From: Sorangium cellulosum So ce56
GTDB lineage: Bacteria; Myxococcota_A; Polyangia; Polyangiales; Polyangiaceae
DNA: 64,000 nucleotides
Reading direction: 5' to 3'
NCBI RefSeq assembly: GCF_000067165.1
Contig: NC_010162.1
Location: forward strand, 310,001-374,000
Shown here piece after piece: positions 7,284 to 16,423 of the stretch. The notes beneath the pieces were generated by a model that did not search any database, was not told the DNA's origin, and saw nothing but the letters and a program-made list of their open reading frames with translations. Position 1 is the stretch's first letter, and the number at the start of each line of letters is the position of its first letter. Made by a program: the position numbers and the translations under genes.

Positions 7284-9494
7284 ATGACCCTACAGCACGA
7301 CGCGCTCCCGAGGTCCGTCGGGCGGATCCGCGCGACGCTCGATCGAGGGGGCTCGGTCTACGGCACGGGTTTCCTTGTGACGCCGACGCGCGTCCTCACA
7401 TGTGCCCATTGCCTGCGAGGGCCAGCGGAGGAGAAGGCTGCGCAGGGGAGCATCTCCTTCACGCAGGCGCGAGACGCGTCGGAGGTCCCGTTCCAGGTCG
7501 TCTTCGAGCGCTTCGATCCGGACGTCGGCCTCGACATCGCGGTTCTCGAGCTTGCGCGCCAGGTCGAAGGGACCGCATGCCTCCCGCTCTCGGGGGAGGA
7601 TCTCGCCGAGCGCCCCGACTGGCGGAGCTTCGGCCACCCGCTCTCCATCGAGCGGGCGCCGCTCTGGCTGGGTGGCACGGTCGACGGGTCGATCGCCCGG
7701 CGCGCCGCGGGCACCGACGGCTGGCTGCTCTCGCTCCACGTCAACGGGGACCCTGCGCCGCTCGAGGGGTTGTCCGGCGCGCCCGTCCTCACCGAGCGAG
7801 GGGTCGTCGGCTTGGTCAGTCACCAGCTCTACAGGCGCGTCGTGCCGGACGGCGGCGGCAAGCCCTCGGTGAGCCCGGCGTTCGCGAAGGCGTTCGCGGT
7901 GCCGACCCGGCTCCTCCAGTCGATCCCCTCGTTCCTCCGCTCGATCGCGGGCTCGTCGCGCGTGTTCCTCGCCTACCGTCGCAAAGAGCCGGAGGCCACG
8001 TTCGTCGCGGAGCTCCAGCGCGCGCTCCAGGGCGCGGGGCACGAGGCATTCGTCGATCTCGACATCAAGGTCGGAGAGGACTGGGCCCAGCGCATCCAGA
8101 CCACGCTGGAGCGGGCCGACGTGTTCGTCCCCGTCCTCACGCCCGAGTCGCTGGAGAGCCAGATGCTCCTGCAAGAGGTGCGCATCGCGTACGCCCGATG
8201 GCGGCAGACCGGACGACCGCTCCTGCTCCCTGTGCGTGACCCGGCGCTGGAAGCGCTGCCCTTCGAGTTCGACACCTACCTCGGGCGGCTCCAGTATGCG
8301 CCATGGCGCGGCGAGCAGGACACGCCCAGCGCTGTCCGCGCCATCATGGCGGCGATCGGCCACCAGGCCGTCGAGCCCAGCGCCCCCCAGGCACCGGCCG
8401 CGCCTCCGTCGCTCCCGAAAGCCGACTTCCAGCGCATCCGGATGAGCGCGGGGGCCCTCCCGCCTGGCGATCTCTTCTATCTGGAGCGGCCCGTGGACGC
8501 CGACGCGTACGATCGCATGGGCTCGGAGACATTCGTGCTCACGATGTTGAGCCCGTCCGGCTTCGGTAAAACGAGCCTCGCCCTGCGCCTGCGTCAGCGC
8601 TGCGAGGACGAGGGGCGCCCGGTGCTGCTGATCAATTTTCGCTCGTTCGGACGGCTGCCGAAGGACGACGGAGAGAACCGCGGGTACGTGACGTTCCTGA
8701 ACGACCTCGCGCGCGTCTTCTGCAAAGGGCTGAAGCTCCCGCTCCCGACGCAGCCGCTCGAGAGCCCGATGGATTTCGAGGAGGTCCTGATGATGGCCCT
8801 CGAGGACATGCCTCGGCTGGTCCTCATCCTGGACGGGGTGGACCGCGTGATCGAGCGCCCCTACGCCGAGGAGTTCTTCTCGTCGATCCGCTCCTGGATC
8901 GACGCCGTCCACCTGAGCTGCAGCTTCGTGCTGTGCATCGCGACCGAGCCGTCCGACCTCATGACGGACATCGCGCGGTCGCCGTTCAACATCGACAAGG
9001 GGCCGATCGAGCTCGATACGTTCGCGCCTGGTGACATCGCGATCGTCGCGGAGCGGGCGGGCTTCCGATTGGGGGCGGCCCAGGTCGATCTGCTCCATCA
9101 AGCCACGGGCGGGCACCCCGCCCTCACCCGCCAGGCCCTGGCCTACGTGCTGGCCCCCGGGAAAGGCAAGCCCTCGGCGCCGCCGACGTCGGCCGAGATC
9201 CGCGACCGCGTCGCCTTTCTTCACGAGCAGTGCGGCTCCTTGACTGGCCCCTTCTCCATGAGCCTCAAGGCCCTGCTGAGTCGGATCGGGAGCATCCCGC
9301 CGCAGCTCCCGGACCAGCCGAAGCTCGTCTCCGTGATGCGCAAGATCGTCCACAACAGGACGCTCTCCCCGGCGGAAGCGAGGGCCGCCGCCGCGCTGGT
9401 GACGCTCGGGCTCGTGCGCGCCGAGGGCCGTCCAGCGCCGCGCTTCGTCGCGTTGAACCTCGCCTACGCGCAGTTCTTCGGCGCCCTCACGTGA
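7284..9494 (+). CDS. Trypsin-like protease - TIR - AAA-like NTPase fusion protein (candidate conflict/defence protein)
   Basis: The 736-residue protein joins three modules. Residues 10-215 are a trypsin-like protease with a plausible triad: H42 in LTCAHCLRG, D84 in GLDIAVLEL, S164 in GLSGAPV. Residues 225-355 are a TIR domain opening SRVFLAYRRKE, with E298 in LLQEVRIAY as the candidate NADase Glu. Residues 380-736 are an AAA-like NTPase of the AAA_35/STAND type, with the P-loop region SPSGFGKTS (423-431) and Walker B LVLILDGVDRV (512-522). ATG 7284 is preferred because the in-frame start at 7182 lies in the inverted repeat and the protease begins right after 7284. The stop codon overlaps the GTG of the next NTPase gene, so the pair is probably co-translated. 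Such multi-effector NTPases are known in bacterial conflict systems; target and trigger are unknown. Confidence 0.8.
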   Translation: MTLQHDALPRSVGRIRATLDRGGSVYGTGFLVTPTRVLTCAHCLRGPAEEKAAQGSISFTQARDASEVPFQVVFERFDPDVGLDIAVLELARQVEGTACLPLSGEDLAERPDWRSFGHPLSIERAPLWLGGTVDGSIARRAAGTDGWLLSLHVNGDPAPLEGLSGAPVLTERGVVGLVSHQLYRRVVPDGGGKPSVSPAFAKAFAVPTRLLQSIPSFLRSIAGSSRVFLAYRRKEPEATFVAELQRALQGAGHEAFVDLDIKVGEDWAQRIQTTLERADVFVPVLTPESLESQMLLQEVRIAYARWRQTGRPLLLPVRDPALEALPFEFDTYLGRLQYAPWRGEQDTPSAVRAIMAAIGHQAVEPSAPQAPAAPPSLPKADFQRIRMSAGALPPGDLFYLERPVDADAYDRMGSETFVLTMLSPSGFGKTSLALRLRQRCEDEGRPVLLINFRSFGRLPKDDGENRGYVTFLNDLARVFCKGLKLPLPTQPLESPMDFEEVLMMALEDMPRLVLILDGVDRVIERPYAEEFFSSIRSWIDAVHLSCSFVLCIATEPSDLMTDIARSPFNIDKGPIELDTFAPGDIAIVAERAGFRLGAAQVDLLHQATGGHPALTRQALAYVLAPGKGKPSAPPTSAEIRDRVAFLHEQCGSLTGPFSMSLKALLSRIGSIPPQLPDQPKLVSVMRKIVHNRTLSPAEARAAAALVTLGLVRAEGRPAPRFVALNLAYAQFFGALT

Positions 9495-12157
9495 GCCCGC
9501 CGGACGACACCCGTCAGCTGCAACCCATCAAGGTCGGGGGGACGGTCCCCGACCTCGCGATCTACATCACGCGACCCGAGGACGAGGAGGTCCATGACCT
9601 CCTCGCGGCCGGTACGTATTGCAACATCCTGACGTCGCGCCAGATGGGGAAATCGAGCCTCGTCCACCGGGTCATGCAGCGCCTCCAGGCGGCGGGCATC
9701 CGGGTTGTGTCGGTCGACCTGAGCGCGCTCGGCGGAAACCAGCTGAAGGACGGGACAGCGTGGTACCGAGCTCTGCTCCTCAAGATGGCGCTGAGCATGG
9801 GCGCGAGCCGACCCTTCAAGGCGTGGTGGTCCGAGCGGCCGGCGGAGGAGGCCATGGGCGCTCGATTCCAGGCGTTCGTCGAGGCGTTCTTCCTGGCGGA
9901 TCCGACATCGATCGTCGTTGTCTTCGACGAGGTCGACGTCACGCAAGGCCTCGGTTTCACGGACGACCTCTTCCTCACCATTCGCTCCCTCCACAACGAG
10001 CGCGCCTCGCGGCCGGAGCTCGACCGGCTGACCTTCTGTCTGGTCGGGGTCCTCACCGCGGACGAGCTCATCAAGCGCTCGACCAGCACGCCGTACAACG
10101 TGGGCAGCACCATCCGCCTGACCGATTTCTCGCGCGAGCGCTGCGACCTGACGCCGCTCGATGCCTACCTCGCCGGCCACGAGCTCCCGGGCGCGGCGGT
10201 CGTCGACGAGATCCTCGCCTGGACGTCGGGACAGCCGTTCCTCACGATCGCGCTGTGCGAGAAGGCCGCGCGGGCGCGCAGCGCCGACGTCGAGGCCTTC
10301 GCGCTCGCGGAGATCAACGACCCGACCACGTTCAAGGTCCACTTCAACCGGATCGAGCAGATCGTCCGGGAGCGCATCGCCGGATCTTCGCACGCGCGCT
10401 CGCGCTACCTCACCATGCTCAAGCGCAAGAGCGTGCCCGGTGTGCCCGAGCGCGACGAGGAGGCCCTGCTCCTCGCCGGCCTGGTCCACCGGAACGCCGA
10501 TGGCAGCCTCCGCCTGCGCAATCGCATCTACGGGCTGCGGTTCGACGAGCGCTGGGTCCGGGAGATCCTGCCCGCGCCGCCCGTGCCGCGGTGGGTCTGG
10601 GGCCTGCTCGCCGCGATCGTCGTCGCGGGCGCCGGGACGGGCGGGGTCATGTGGATGCTCAACAGGGAGCGAACGGCGCGGGAGGCGATCGAGCGCCAGG
10701 ACAAGGCGCGGCGGGGCGCCGAGGAGATCCAGAAGGCCACGGACGACGACAAGGCCTCGGCGATCTGGAGCAGCCTCCAGGCCGACGGGCTCGCCGGCGA
10801 CGGCTCGCCCGCGCGCGAGGCGGCGCGCGCCTACTGGGATCGACGCGGGAGAGAGCTCGACAAGCTCGCCGAGCAGCTCGGCGCCGCGGCGTGCTCGGAG
10901 GAGGCGGGTGTTGTCCGAGCGTTCGCCGCCGCGCGTCGTGGGGAGGAGATACTTGCGCCCTCCGTGCCGGACGTCGCCGCCACGCTCTGGCTCCCGGCGC
11001 AGCTCAACGAGGGCACCGAGGAGGAGCGCTGCAAGGAGCGGCGCGCGGAGGCCTGCGATCGGCTGGAGCTCTCGGATGGCATGCTGACGGCCTCGTGCTC
11101 GGGGAAGCTCGTCGTTTTTCGCCCGGACCGCGCCCCGCTGTCCATCACCGGATCCGGAACCGGGCGTGCGCGGCTCAGGCCCGACGGGAGCTGGTCGATC
11201 GGCGCCGTGGACGACGCGCTGCTGATCAACCGAGGGGAAGGCGCGGTGACCAACCGAGGGGAAGGCGCGGTGACCAACCGAGGGGAAGGCGCGGTGACGC
11301 TGCCGGTCTGCCCCGCGAAGGGAGCGCGGGACGCGCGCCGGTCGACACACGTCATCTCCTTGGAGATCAAGCCTTCCGGCGACGGCGCGATGATCGCTTA
11401 CGTCTGCTCCGACGGGACCTACGGGCGGCAGTCGATCGCCCGCCTCGACGCCTGGTTCGAGGGGCTGACCAAAGGAAACAAGTCGCCTCCAGCGGAGGGA
11501 GGTTATGGCGCCCGCGCGGCGGCGTGGCTCGGCGACGAGCTGCTCATCGCCACGGCCGGCCGCGAGGGCCGCGTGAAGGTGAACGGTGGCCCGGGGCTCC
11601 GCCTCCCGTTCGTTCATGCGCTCGCGAGCTTCGCGGGGAATCCGCGCCTCGTCGCATTCGGCACGGGGAGCTTCGTCGAACGAGAAACCGTGACCGTACC
11701 CATTCTCGGTGTGCTGGCGCGTTCGGCCGATCACCTGGCCATCCAGCAGCAGTGGCCCCTGACCCTCTGCAACGCGCCGTCGTGCTTCGTTCGGGCGGTG
11801 GCGGGCGTCGACGAGGATCATGTCGCGGGTCTGCTGGTCGACGCGGTCGGTGGCCCGAGCCCATCTCGGACCTGGCTGGTGCTCGTGCGGGAGGGCCAGC
11901 CCGACGTGACGCTCCTCGACGAGAGCCCGGTCGACGTGGCGGTGGGAGCCTGGCAGACGCAGGTCGTGGCCGCGGTCCCGCTCGTCGGGAGGATGAGGCT
12001 GCACGCGTGGGAGCGCTCGACCGATCGATCGTGGGAGGCGGCCCAGCGCCGCATCGGCCTGACGATCCGTTACGGGGAGAGCGCGCGCATCGAGCGGTTC
12101 GACGAGGTGGGGCCCCAGCGCGTCCGGCGCTTCGAGGACCTGTTTCCGGGGCCATGA
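9491..12157 (+). CDS. AAA_35-type NTPase with transmembrane anchor and large C-terminal sensor-like region
   Basis: GTG 9491 overlaps the TGA of the preceding gene (GTGA), supporting coupled translation. Residues about 20-350 are an AAA-like domain: IYITRPEDEEVHDLL, P-loop SRQMGKSSL (49-57) and Walker B SIVVVFDEVD (140-149). One strong transmembrane segment follows (about 367-390, RWVWGLLAAIVVAGAGTGGV), then a charged, coiled-coil-like stretch (390-420). About 450 further residues are beta-strand rich and could form a propeller-like sensor. Three in-frame copies of NRGEGAVT lie in this region. The gene makes 888 residues. Proposed role: partner NTPase at the inner membrane that senses or recruits for the trypsin-TIR-NTPase; this is inference from the gene overlap and shared NTPase type. 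Confidence 0.75.
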   Translation: MSPPDDTRQLQPIKVGGTVPDLAIYITRPEDEEVHDLLAAGTYCNILTSRQMGKSSLVHRVMQRLQAAGIRVVSVDLSALGGNQLKDGTAWYRALLLKMALSMGASRPFKAWWSERPAEEAMGARFQAFVEAFFLADPTSIVVVFDEVDVTQGLGFTDDLFLTIRSLHNERASRPELDRLTFCLVGVLTADELIKRSTSTPYNVGSTIRLTDFSRERCDLTPLDAYLAGHELPGAAVVDEILAWTSGQPFLTIALCEKAARARSADVEAFALAEINDPTTFKVHFNRIEQIVRERIAGSSHARSRYLTMLKRKSVPGVPERDEEALLLAGLVHRNADGSLRLRNRIYGLRFDERWVREILPAPPVPRWVWGLLAAIVVAGAGTGGVMWMLNRERTAREAIERQDKARRGAEEIQKATDDDKASAIWSSLQADGLAGDGSPAREAARAYWDRRGRELDKLAEQLGAAACSEEAGVVRAFAAARRGEEILAPSVPDVAATLWLPAQLNEGTEEERCKERRAEACDRLELSDGMLTASCSGKLVVFRPDRAPLSITGSGTGRARLRPDGSWSIGAVDDALLINRGEGAVTNRGEGAVTNRGEGAVTLPVCPAKGARDARRSTHVISLEIKPSGDGAMIAYVCSDGTYGRQSIARLDAWFEGLTKGNKSPPAEGGYGARAAAWLGDELLIATAGREGRVKVNGGPGLRLPFVHALASFAGNPRLVAFGTGSFVERETVTVPILGVLARSADHLAIQQQWPLTLCNAPSCFVRAVAGVDEDHVAGLLVDAVGGPSPSRTWLVLVREGQPDVTLLDESPVDVAVGAWQTQVVAAVPLVGRMRLHAWERSTDRSWEAAQRRIGLTIRYGESARIERFDEVGPQRVRRFEDLFPGP
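11228..11299 (+). repeat. Three tandem 24-bp repeats inside the NTPase gene
   Basis: The 24-base unit encoding NRGEGAVT occurs at 11228-11251, 11252-11275 and 11276-11299, the copies almost identical (the last differs at its final base). The frame is kept. Near identity points to recent slippage expansion, so copy number may vary between strains. Confidence 0.9.
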
Positions 12158-12161
12158 GCCC

Positions 12162-14054
12162 TCATCGCTCCCGAGTCTCCCAGCTGACCCCGAGCCCGAC
12201 GAATGGGCGCACGGCGCCGCCCTGGGTCACGCGCTCATCGTCGCGGATGGACGTGAACTGCGGGAAGCGCGCGAGCCCGCCGCGGGCGCGGAGCTGAAGA
12301 AAGAACTCGTCGTCCGTCGTCGGAATGGAAACGTTCACGTCGAGGTGGCCGCCGGCGCTGGAGGCAGAGGCCGTGTAATACCCGGTCACGAAGCCGGCGA
12401 GATCCAGGCGCACGCTCGGTGCAGCTTTGACCGAGACCCCGAGCTCCAGGCCGGCACCCGCGAGGCCGAAGTAGCCGCGAGGCCGGCCCGACGCGCTCTG
12501 CGCCGGCAGGACGGCGATGTCGAGCGGACGCAAAGCGAACTTTATCCCGAACAATTCCGTCGGAAATACCACGCCCCCCAGCTCGGCCCACTGCACGAGC
12601 CCCGGCCGCCCCTGGACGGTCAGGGCCGTCGTTCCGCCGAGGCTGAGCTCTAGCGTCGTCTCGAATTCGTAGGGATCCGCGATGCTATCGAGGTAGAGGA
12701 ATGCGCTTCCCGGGCGCGAGCCCTGCCGGCGGCGCACGCACGCGAGCCACGAGAGGTCGGCGGTGCTCTGTTGGCACTGCGCGTCGAGCTTGACGAGCGC
12801 ATCTGCGTCCGACGAGGGCATTGCCGCGCAAGAGGCGATGTCGCCCTTCCGGCAGCCGGCCCTGAGGAGCTCCAGGACCTTCGTGTCCGACGGGGGCACG
12901 TGGTCCTTGTGGACGCGCAGGTAGGCTTCGCTTGCACAATACCCGCCGCCGTAGCTGATCTCGCGATCGAGGCACTTTTCCGTCATCGATTTGCGAACCG
13001 ATTTGCGATTCGCGTCGCCTTCCTTTTCTCCGGAGCGTAGGTCGAGCCACACCTCCCACCGGGCCAGCTCCTCGGCGCTCTGCGTGGACTTCTCCGCCTT
13101 GCCGGCCCTCCCGTGTTGGCGCCCGACGTGCTGCTCCGGCACGCGCCGGGTAGAACCGCGGTCTGCGAAGACCCAGATGTCGTCGACATCCCTCGGCCGC
13201 ACAGGCGCCTCGACGGACTTCGATCCGACGGGGGCCTCACCGCTCCACAGCACCCGCGTTTCACGATTCACCAGCTGGATGAACAGGCCATCGAGCGGGT
13301 GCTTCTTCTCCCCGTTGCGAATCGTGACTCGCGTCGCCGGTTCGAGGCAGATGAAGGCATCCAGGTCGGGGCCGCCCGGCGCCCCCACCGTCACGGTGAT
13401 CTCCTTCTTTTTGAACTCGTCCGCCGACACGACAAACCTGTGATCGCCCTGCGGGAGCGGCATGGGATCAGGCGGAAAGGGGGCTCTCGACGGCTCGACC
13501 TTCGCGTCGGAAGCCTCCGGGACGATGAGGATCCACTCGGGTGGATTGGGGTAAGCGCACACTGGATCCCACCTGAGCTTGACCCGCACGAACGGGGCCA
13601 GCGTGACGGGAGGCGGTCTGGTGAGCCCCGACGGGGCGACCTTCACCGAGACGGGCATCGGCCCGAACCCCGCCGCCTTCAGGCAGAATTTCTGCGTGCC
13701 CGGCCGCAACCCGCTCTTTGGCGTCAGCGTCAAAGGCGTCCGGCCGAGGGATCGTCCCTCGGCCGACTGGCACCCTTCCAGCGCCGCCGGGATGCGGAAC
13801 ACCTCCGCCTCGCTCGGCGAGCTGGTGAGCTCCAGCGTCGGAGGAGGAGGCGGCGGCTTGATCGGCTCGGGGAGGCACTTCAACGTCCCGGGATCGCGGC
13901 CCCACGGGCATGGCCCTGCGGCAGCCTGACCGTAGGCCTCGCGCGCGAGGGCGGCGAAGCCCAGCACGAGCCCGACGCGTCCGAACAGGCGAACCAGGCG
14001 GCCGGCGCACGCGGTCACGACGCGAGGGTACCCGCGGTCGCCGCTCGCGGGCAA
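12162..14054 (-). CDS. Exported protein with PEGA-like and C-terminal beta-rich domains, unknown function
   Basis: The 630-residue product has an N-terminal hydrophobic stretch LVRLFGRVGLVLGFAAL ending near AYGQA-A, a signal peptide if translation starts at the ATG at 14054 or at the GTG at 14018. A proline-rich spacer (PPPPPP) follows. Then comes a PEGA-like region (about 70-160), with TLELTSSPSEAEVFRIP and PLTLTPKSGLRPG typical of surface-exposed beta domains. The last 200 residues alternate polar and hydrophobic residues like an outer-membrane beta-barrel or adhesin. It is convergent with the NTPase gene (4-base gap) and divergent from the gene at 14120. I do not recognise an enzyme. A link to the conflict genes is only positional. 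Confidence 0.6.
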   Translation of the reverse strand: MPASGDRGYPRVVTACAGRLVRLFGRVGLVLGFAALAREAYGQAAAGPCPWGRDPGTLKCLPEPIKPPPPPPTLELTSSPSEAEVFRIPAALEGCQSAEGRSLGRTPLTLTPKSGLRPGTQKFCLKAAGFGPMPVSVKVAPSGLTRPPPVTLAPFVRVKLRWDPVCAYPNPPEWILIVPEASDAKVEPSRAPFPPDPMPLPQGDHRFVVSADEFKKKEITVTVGAPGGPDLDAFICLEPATRVTIRNGEKKHPLDGLFIQLVNRETRVLWSGEAPVGSKSVEAPVRPRDVDDIWVFADRGSTRRVPEQHVGRQHGRAGKAEKSTQSAEELARWEVWLDLRSGEKEGDANRKSVRKSMTEKCLDREISYGGGYCASEAYLRVHKDHVPPSDTKVLELLRAGCRKGDIASCAAMPSSDADALVKLDAQCQQSTADLSWLACVRRRQGSRPGSAFLYLDSIADPYEFETTLELSLGGTTALTVQGRPGLVQWAELGGVVFPTELFGIKFALRPLDIAVLPAQSASGRPRGYFGLAGAGLELGVSVKAAPSVRLDLAGFVTGYYTASASSAGGHLDVNVSIPTTDDEFFLQLRARGGLARFPQFTSIRDDERVTQGGAVRPFVGLGVSWETRER

Positions 14055-14119
14055 GCGGCGCGGCGCGCGGGCCTTGTCCGGGCGGGTCGAGTCGGCTCTA
14101 TTGACGGTTGGAGGTATCG

Positions 14120-14974
14120 ATGCGCGAGGTCACCGCGGTGCTGCCGGCAGAAGCCGTGGCGAGCTGGGAAGAAGCGCTCCGGGCGGCGGCCCGTGGTGAC
14201 GACGAGGCGCCCGTCGGGCCGGAGCCCGAGGCGTTCTTCGACCCGTTCCGCCCCGCCGCGGCGGTGCGTTCGGATCCGGAGGACGCGATCGGGCTCGTCC
14301 GGAGGGGGGTGCGCGTCGCACCATTTGCAGAGACGACGCCGCTCCTGCCGCTCTATGCGGCGCTCGGTCGAGAGCTCCCTCCGCCCCTCCGCGTGGCGAG
14401 CGAGGAGCAACGTTATGAGTTCCTCCTCGTGGCGCTCACGTTCAGCCTGCGCCTCGAGGACGACGAATCGCCGGATCATGCCGAGTTCGTGGTGAAGATC
14501 CGTGACGGTGTCGACGGGCCGCGCGCGTCGCGGGCCGTCGAGGTCTTCCCGCAGCGCGTGCACGCCACGTATTTCCAGGCCTCGGCCCAGCTCTCCGTCG
14601 CGCTGGAGGCGTCCATGAAGTTCTCCGTCGAGACAGAAGCCGTGCCCCGCGCGGGCGTCGACGCGGCGGCGGAGGCGAAGGTGCTGGCCGGCCCTTTCAA
14701 GATCGACATCGGTCAGACAGAGCTGGACGTCTCGGGCGAGGGCGATCGCGACATCGGGTGGGTGTATCGCGTCCGACGCGCGCTCGAGGGCAAGAACGAT
14801 TTCAGGAGCTTCCTGGTGCTCAAGGTCGCGCGCGAAACGGAGAAGGTCCGGCTGCTCGCGAACATCGGGGTCCGCACCTACCGGCGCACGTGGAAGACGC
14901 TATGGCTGCGGGAGAAGCTCCCGATCCTCTATGCGAGCGCGGCGCTCGACCTCGAGCTGCCAGACCGCGATTGA
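14120..14974 (+). CDS. Hypothetical protein, 284 aa
   Basis: No family is recognised. GGAGG six bases before ATG 14120 makes the start convincing. There is no signal peptide or membrane segment. The first 100 residues are Ala/Glu/Pro-rich; the middle (about 95-230) shows regular strands, for example YEFLLVALTFSLRLEDDE and AQLSVALEASMKFSV; the end is basic and aromatic (RTYRRTWKTLWLREKLP). The gene is divergent from the exported protein and lies inside the segment bracketed by the duplicated 141-residue ORF end, so it was probably acquired with the TIR/NTPase genes. Confidence 0.6.
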   Translation: MREVTAVLPAEAVASWEEALRAAARGDDEAPVGPEPEAFFDPFRPAAAVRSDPEDAIGLVRRGVRVAPFAETTPLLPLYAALGRELPPPLRVASEEQRYEFLLVALTFSLRLEDDESPDHAEFVVKIRDGVDGPRASRAVEVFPQRVHATYFQASAQLSVALEASMKFSVETEAVPRAGVDAAAEAKVLAGPFKIDIGQTELDVSGEGDRDIGWVYRVRRALEGKNDFRSFLVLKVARETEKVRLLANIGVRTYRRTWKTLWLREKLPILYASAALDLELPDRD

Positions 14975-15151
14975 ACGAGGTCAGCAGCCTGCTTCAACAT
15001 CAGACGAACCAGAGCACGCCTGCGAGCAGGCAAAATCGCATTTCAATTGCATGAATTGAGGCGAGTCGGTGTGGAATCCGTTGTGCGGGTCGCCTCGAGC
15101 ACCCCGACATCCAGGCGAGCTGGCGGAGCGTCCTCCCCGTGCCCGATCGGA

Positions 15152-15577
15152 CTACAGGCAGCGCAGCACGTTGTCGCGCACGAGCTGCCAGATGGGCTCG
15201 GGGATCCCGCCCAGCCAGCGCGCGTCGCGCTCGACCGGCGCCTCGGCGTCGTCGAGCGGGTCGTCGTGGCTGTAGACGAGCCGCCACAGCCGCTCGCTCA
15301 CCGAGCCGTTGCGATCGATGACGAAGCGGTGGACGAGCTTCTTCGCGAGCTCCTCGCCCTCGACGTCGAGCAGCAGCACCGGCGGCGCCACCTCGATCTC
15401 GCCCGCGTCGGGCAGCGGCTTGAGCCGGACATAGGAGCCCTTCACGAGATCGACCTCGTCCGGCGGCTCGAACCCCGCCGCGCGGAAGTCGCACGGCGCC
15501 TTGGTGTTGCCGACGAGGTAATACGCCCCCTGGGTCTCGGCGAGGATCGCGCCGCCCAGCCTCCCTACGCGTGCCAT
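15152..15577 (-). CDS. Cobalamin-operon hypothetical protein, 141 aa
   Basis: This is the last gene of the cobalamin operon: its ATG follows the cobJ stop with no gap. The protein begins MARVGRLGGAILAETQGAYY and ends IPEPIWQLVRDNVLRCL. It has no membrane segment and no motif I can name. Its position suggests a pathway-related or regulatory role, but no function is assigned. A decayed copy of its last 20 or so codons lies at 6724-6784 in the same orientation, marking the other side of the segment with the TIR/NTPase genes. Confidence 0.65.
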   Translation of the reverse strand: MARVGRLGGAILAETQGAYYLVGNTKAPCDFRAAGFEPPDEVDLVKGSYVRLKPLPDAGEIEVAPPVLLLDVEGEELAKKLVHRFVIDRNGSVSERLWRLVYSHDDPLDDAEAPVERDARWLGGIPEPIWQLVRDNVLRCL

Positions 15578-16423
15578 CTAGACCTCCTCCGCGGTGCCGC
15601 TCTCGTCCGAGAGCACGAGCGAGCGCCCCGGCGTCTGGCCGGGGAGCGCGGCTCCATCCCATGTGTACTTGTTGGTATACCCGCGCGGCGTGACCATGTA
15701 CCCCTCGAACATGAAGGTGTTGGTCGACCCGACGAGCACCGTCGTCAGCATCCCGATCTCGTAGTCGAGGAAATGGTCGAGATCGGTGAGCACCGCGCTC
15801 TCCAGCTTGCGGTAGGCGCTCTTCACCAGCGCGACCGGCGTCGTGCCCGCGCGGTGCTGGCGGATGATCTCCTGCGCCCGCACGATCTGGCGCGTGCGCC
15901 GCCCGCTCGCCGGATTGTAAAGGCCGATGACGAAGTCCGCCGCGGCCGCGGCCTCGAGCCGCCGCTCGATCACGGGCCACGGGGTCAGGAGGTCGGAGAG
16001 CGAGATGGCGCAGAAGTCGTGGCCGAGCGGGGCGCCGACGAGCGACGCGCACGCGTTGAGCGCCGTCATCCCGGGCACGAGGCGGAGCTCCGGCGACTCG
16101 CCGCGCTTCCAGCCGATCTCCTCGAGCACCTGGAAGACGAGCCCGGCCATGCCGTAAACCCCCGCGTCGCCCGACGAGATGATCGCGACGCGCGCGCCGT
16201 CCCGCGCCCGCTCCACCGCGGCGCGCGCCCGGCCGATCTCCTCGGTCATGCCGGTCTTGATGACCTCCTTGCCCTCGATCAGGTGCTTCACCAGCCGGAT
16301 GTACGTCGTGTACCCGACGATGAGGTCCGAGGCCGCGATCGCCTCGAGGGCGGCGCGGGACGCGTGCTCCTCGGCGCCTGGGCCGATCCCGACGATCGAC
16401 AGGACTCCTTTGCCGTCACCCAT
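15578..16423 (-). CDS. cobJ: Precorrin-3B C17-methyltransferase
   Basis: CobJ/CbiH transfers a methyl group from SAM to C17 with ring contraction in corrin synthesis, in the cytosol. The 281-residue length fits the family. Motifs are the N-terminal GIGPGAEEH loop (about 13-21), the GDAGVYGMAG segment (about 85-94), and PGMTALNACASLVGAPLGHD followed by SDLLTPW, characteristic of the C17 enzymes. Its start overlaps the end of cbiG by 8 bases, and the 141-residue ORF follows directly, so it is an operon member. cobJ and cbiH are interchangeable names; the presence of cbiD and cbiG argues for the anaerobic (cobalt-early) form. Confidence 0.9.
   Translation of the reverse strand: MGDGKGVLSIVGIGPGAEEHASRAALEAIAASDLIVGYTTYIRLVKHLIEGKEVIKTGMTEEIGRARAAVERARDGARVAIISSGDAGVYGMAGLVFQVLEEIGWKRGESPELRLVPGMTALNACASLVGAPLGHDFCAISLSDLLTPWPVIERRLEAAAAADFVIGLYNPASGRRTRQIVRAQEIIRQHRAGTTPVALVKSAYRKLESAVLTDLDHFLDYEIGMLTTVLVGSTNTFMFEGYMVTPRGYTNKYTWDGAALPGQTPGRSLVLSDESGTAEEV

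Noticed and set aside
7290..12004. Two long minus-strand frames opposite the NTPase genes
   Set aside because: Arg/Glu/His-rich translations without domains. Plus-strand genes show protease, TIR and Walker motifs.
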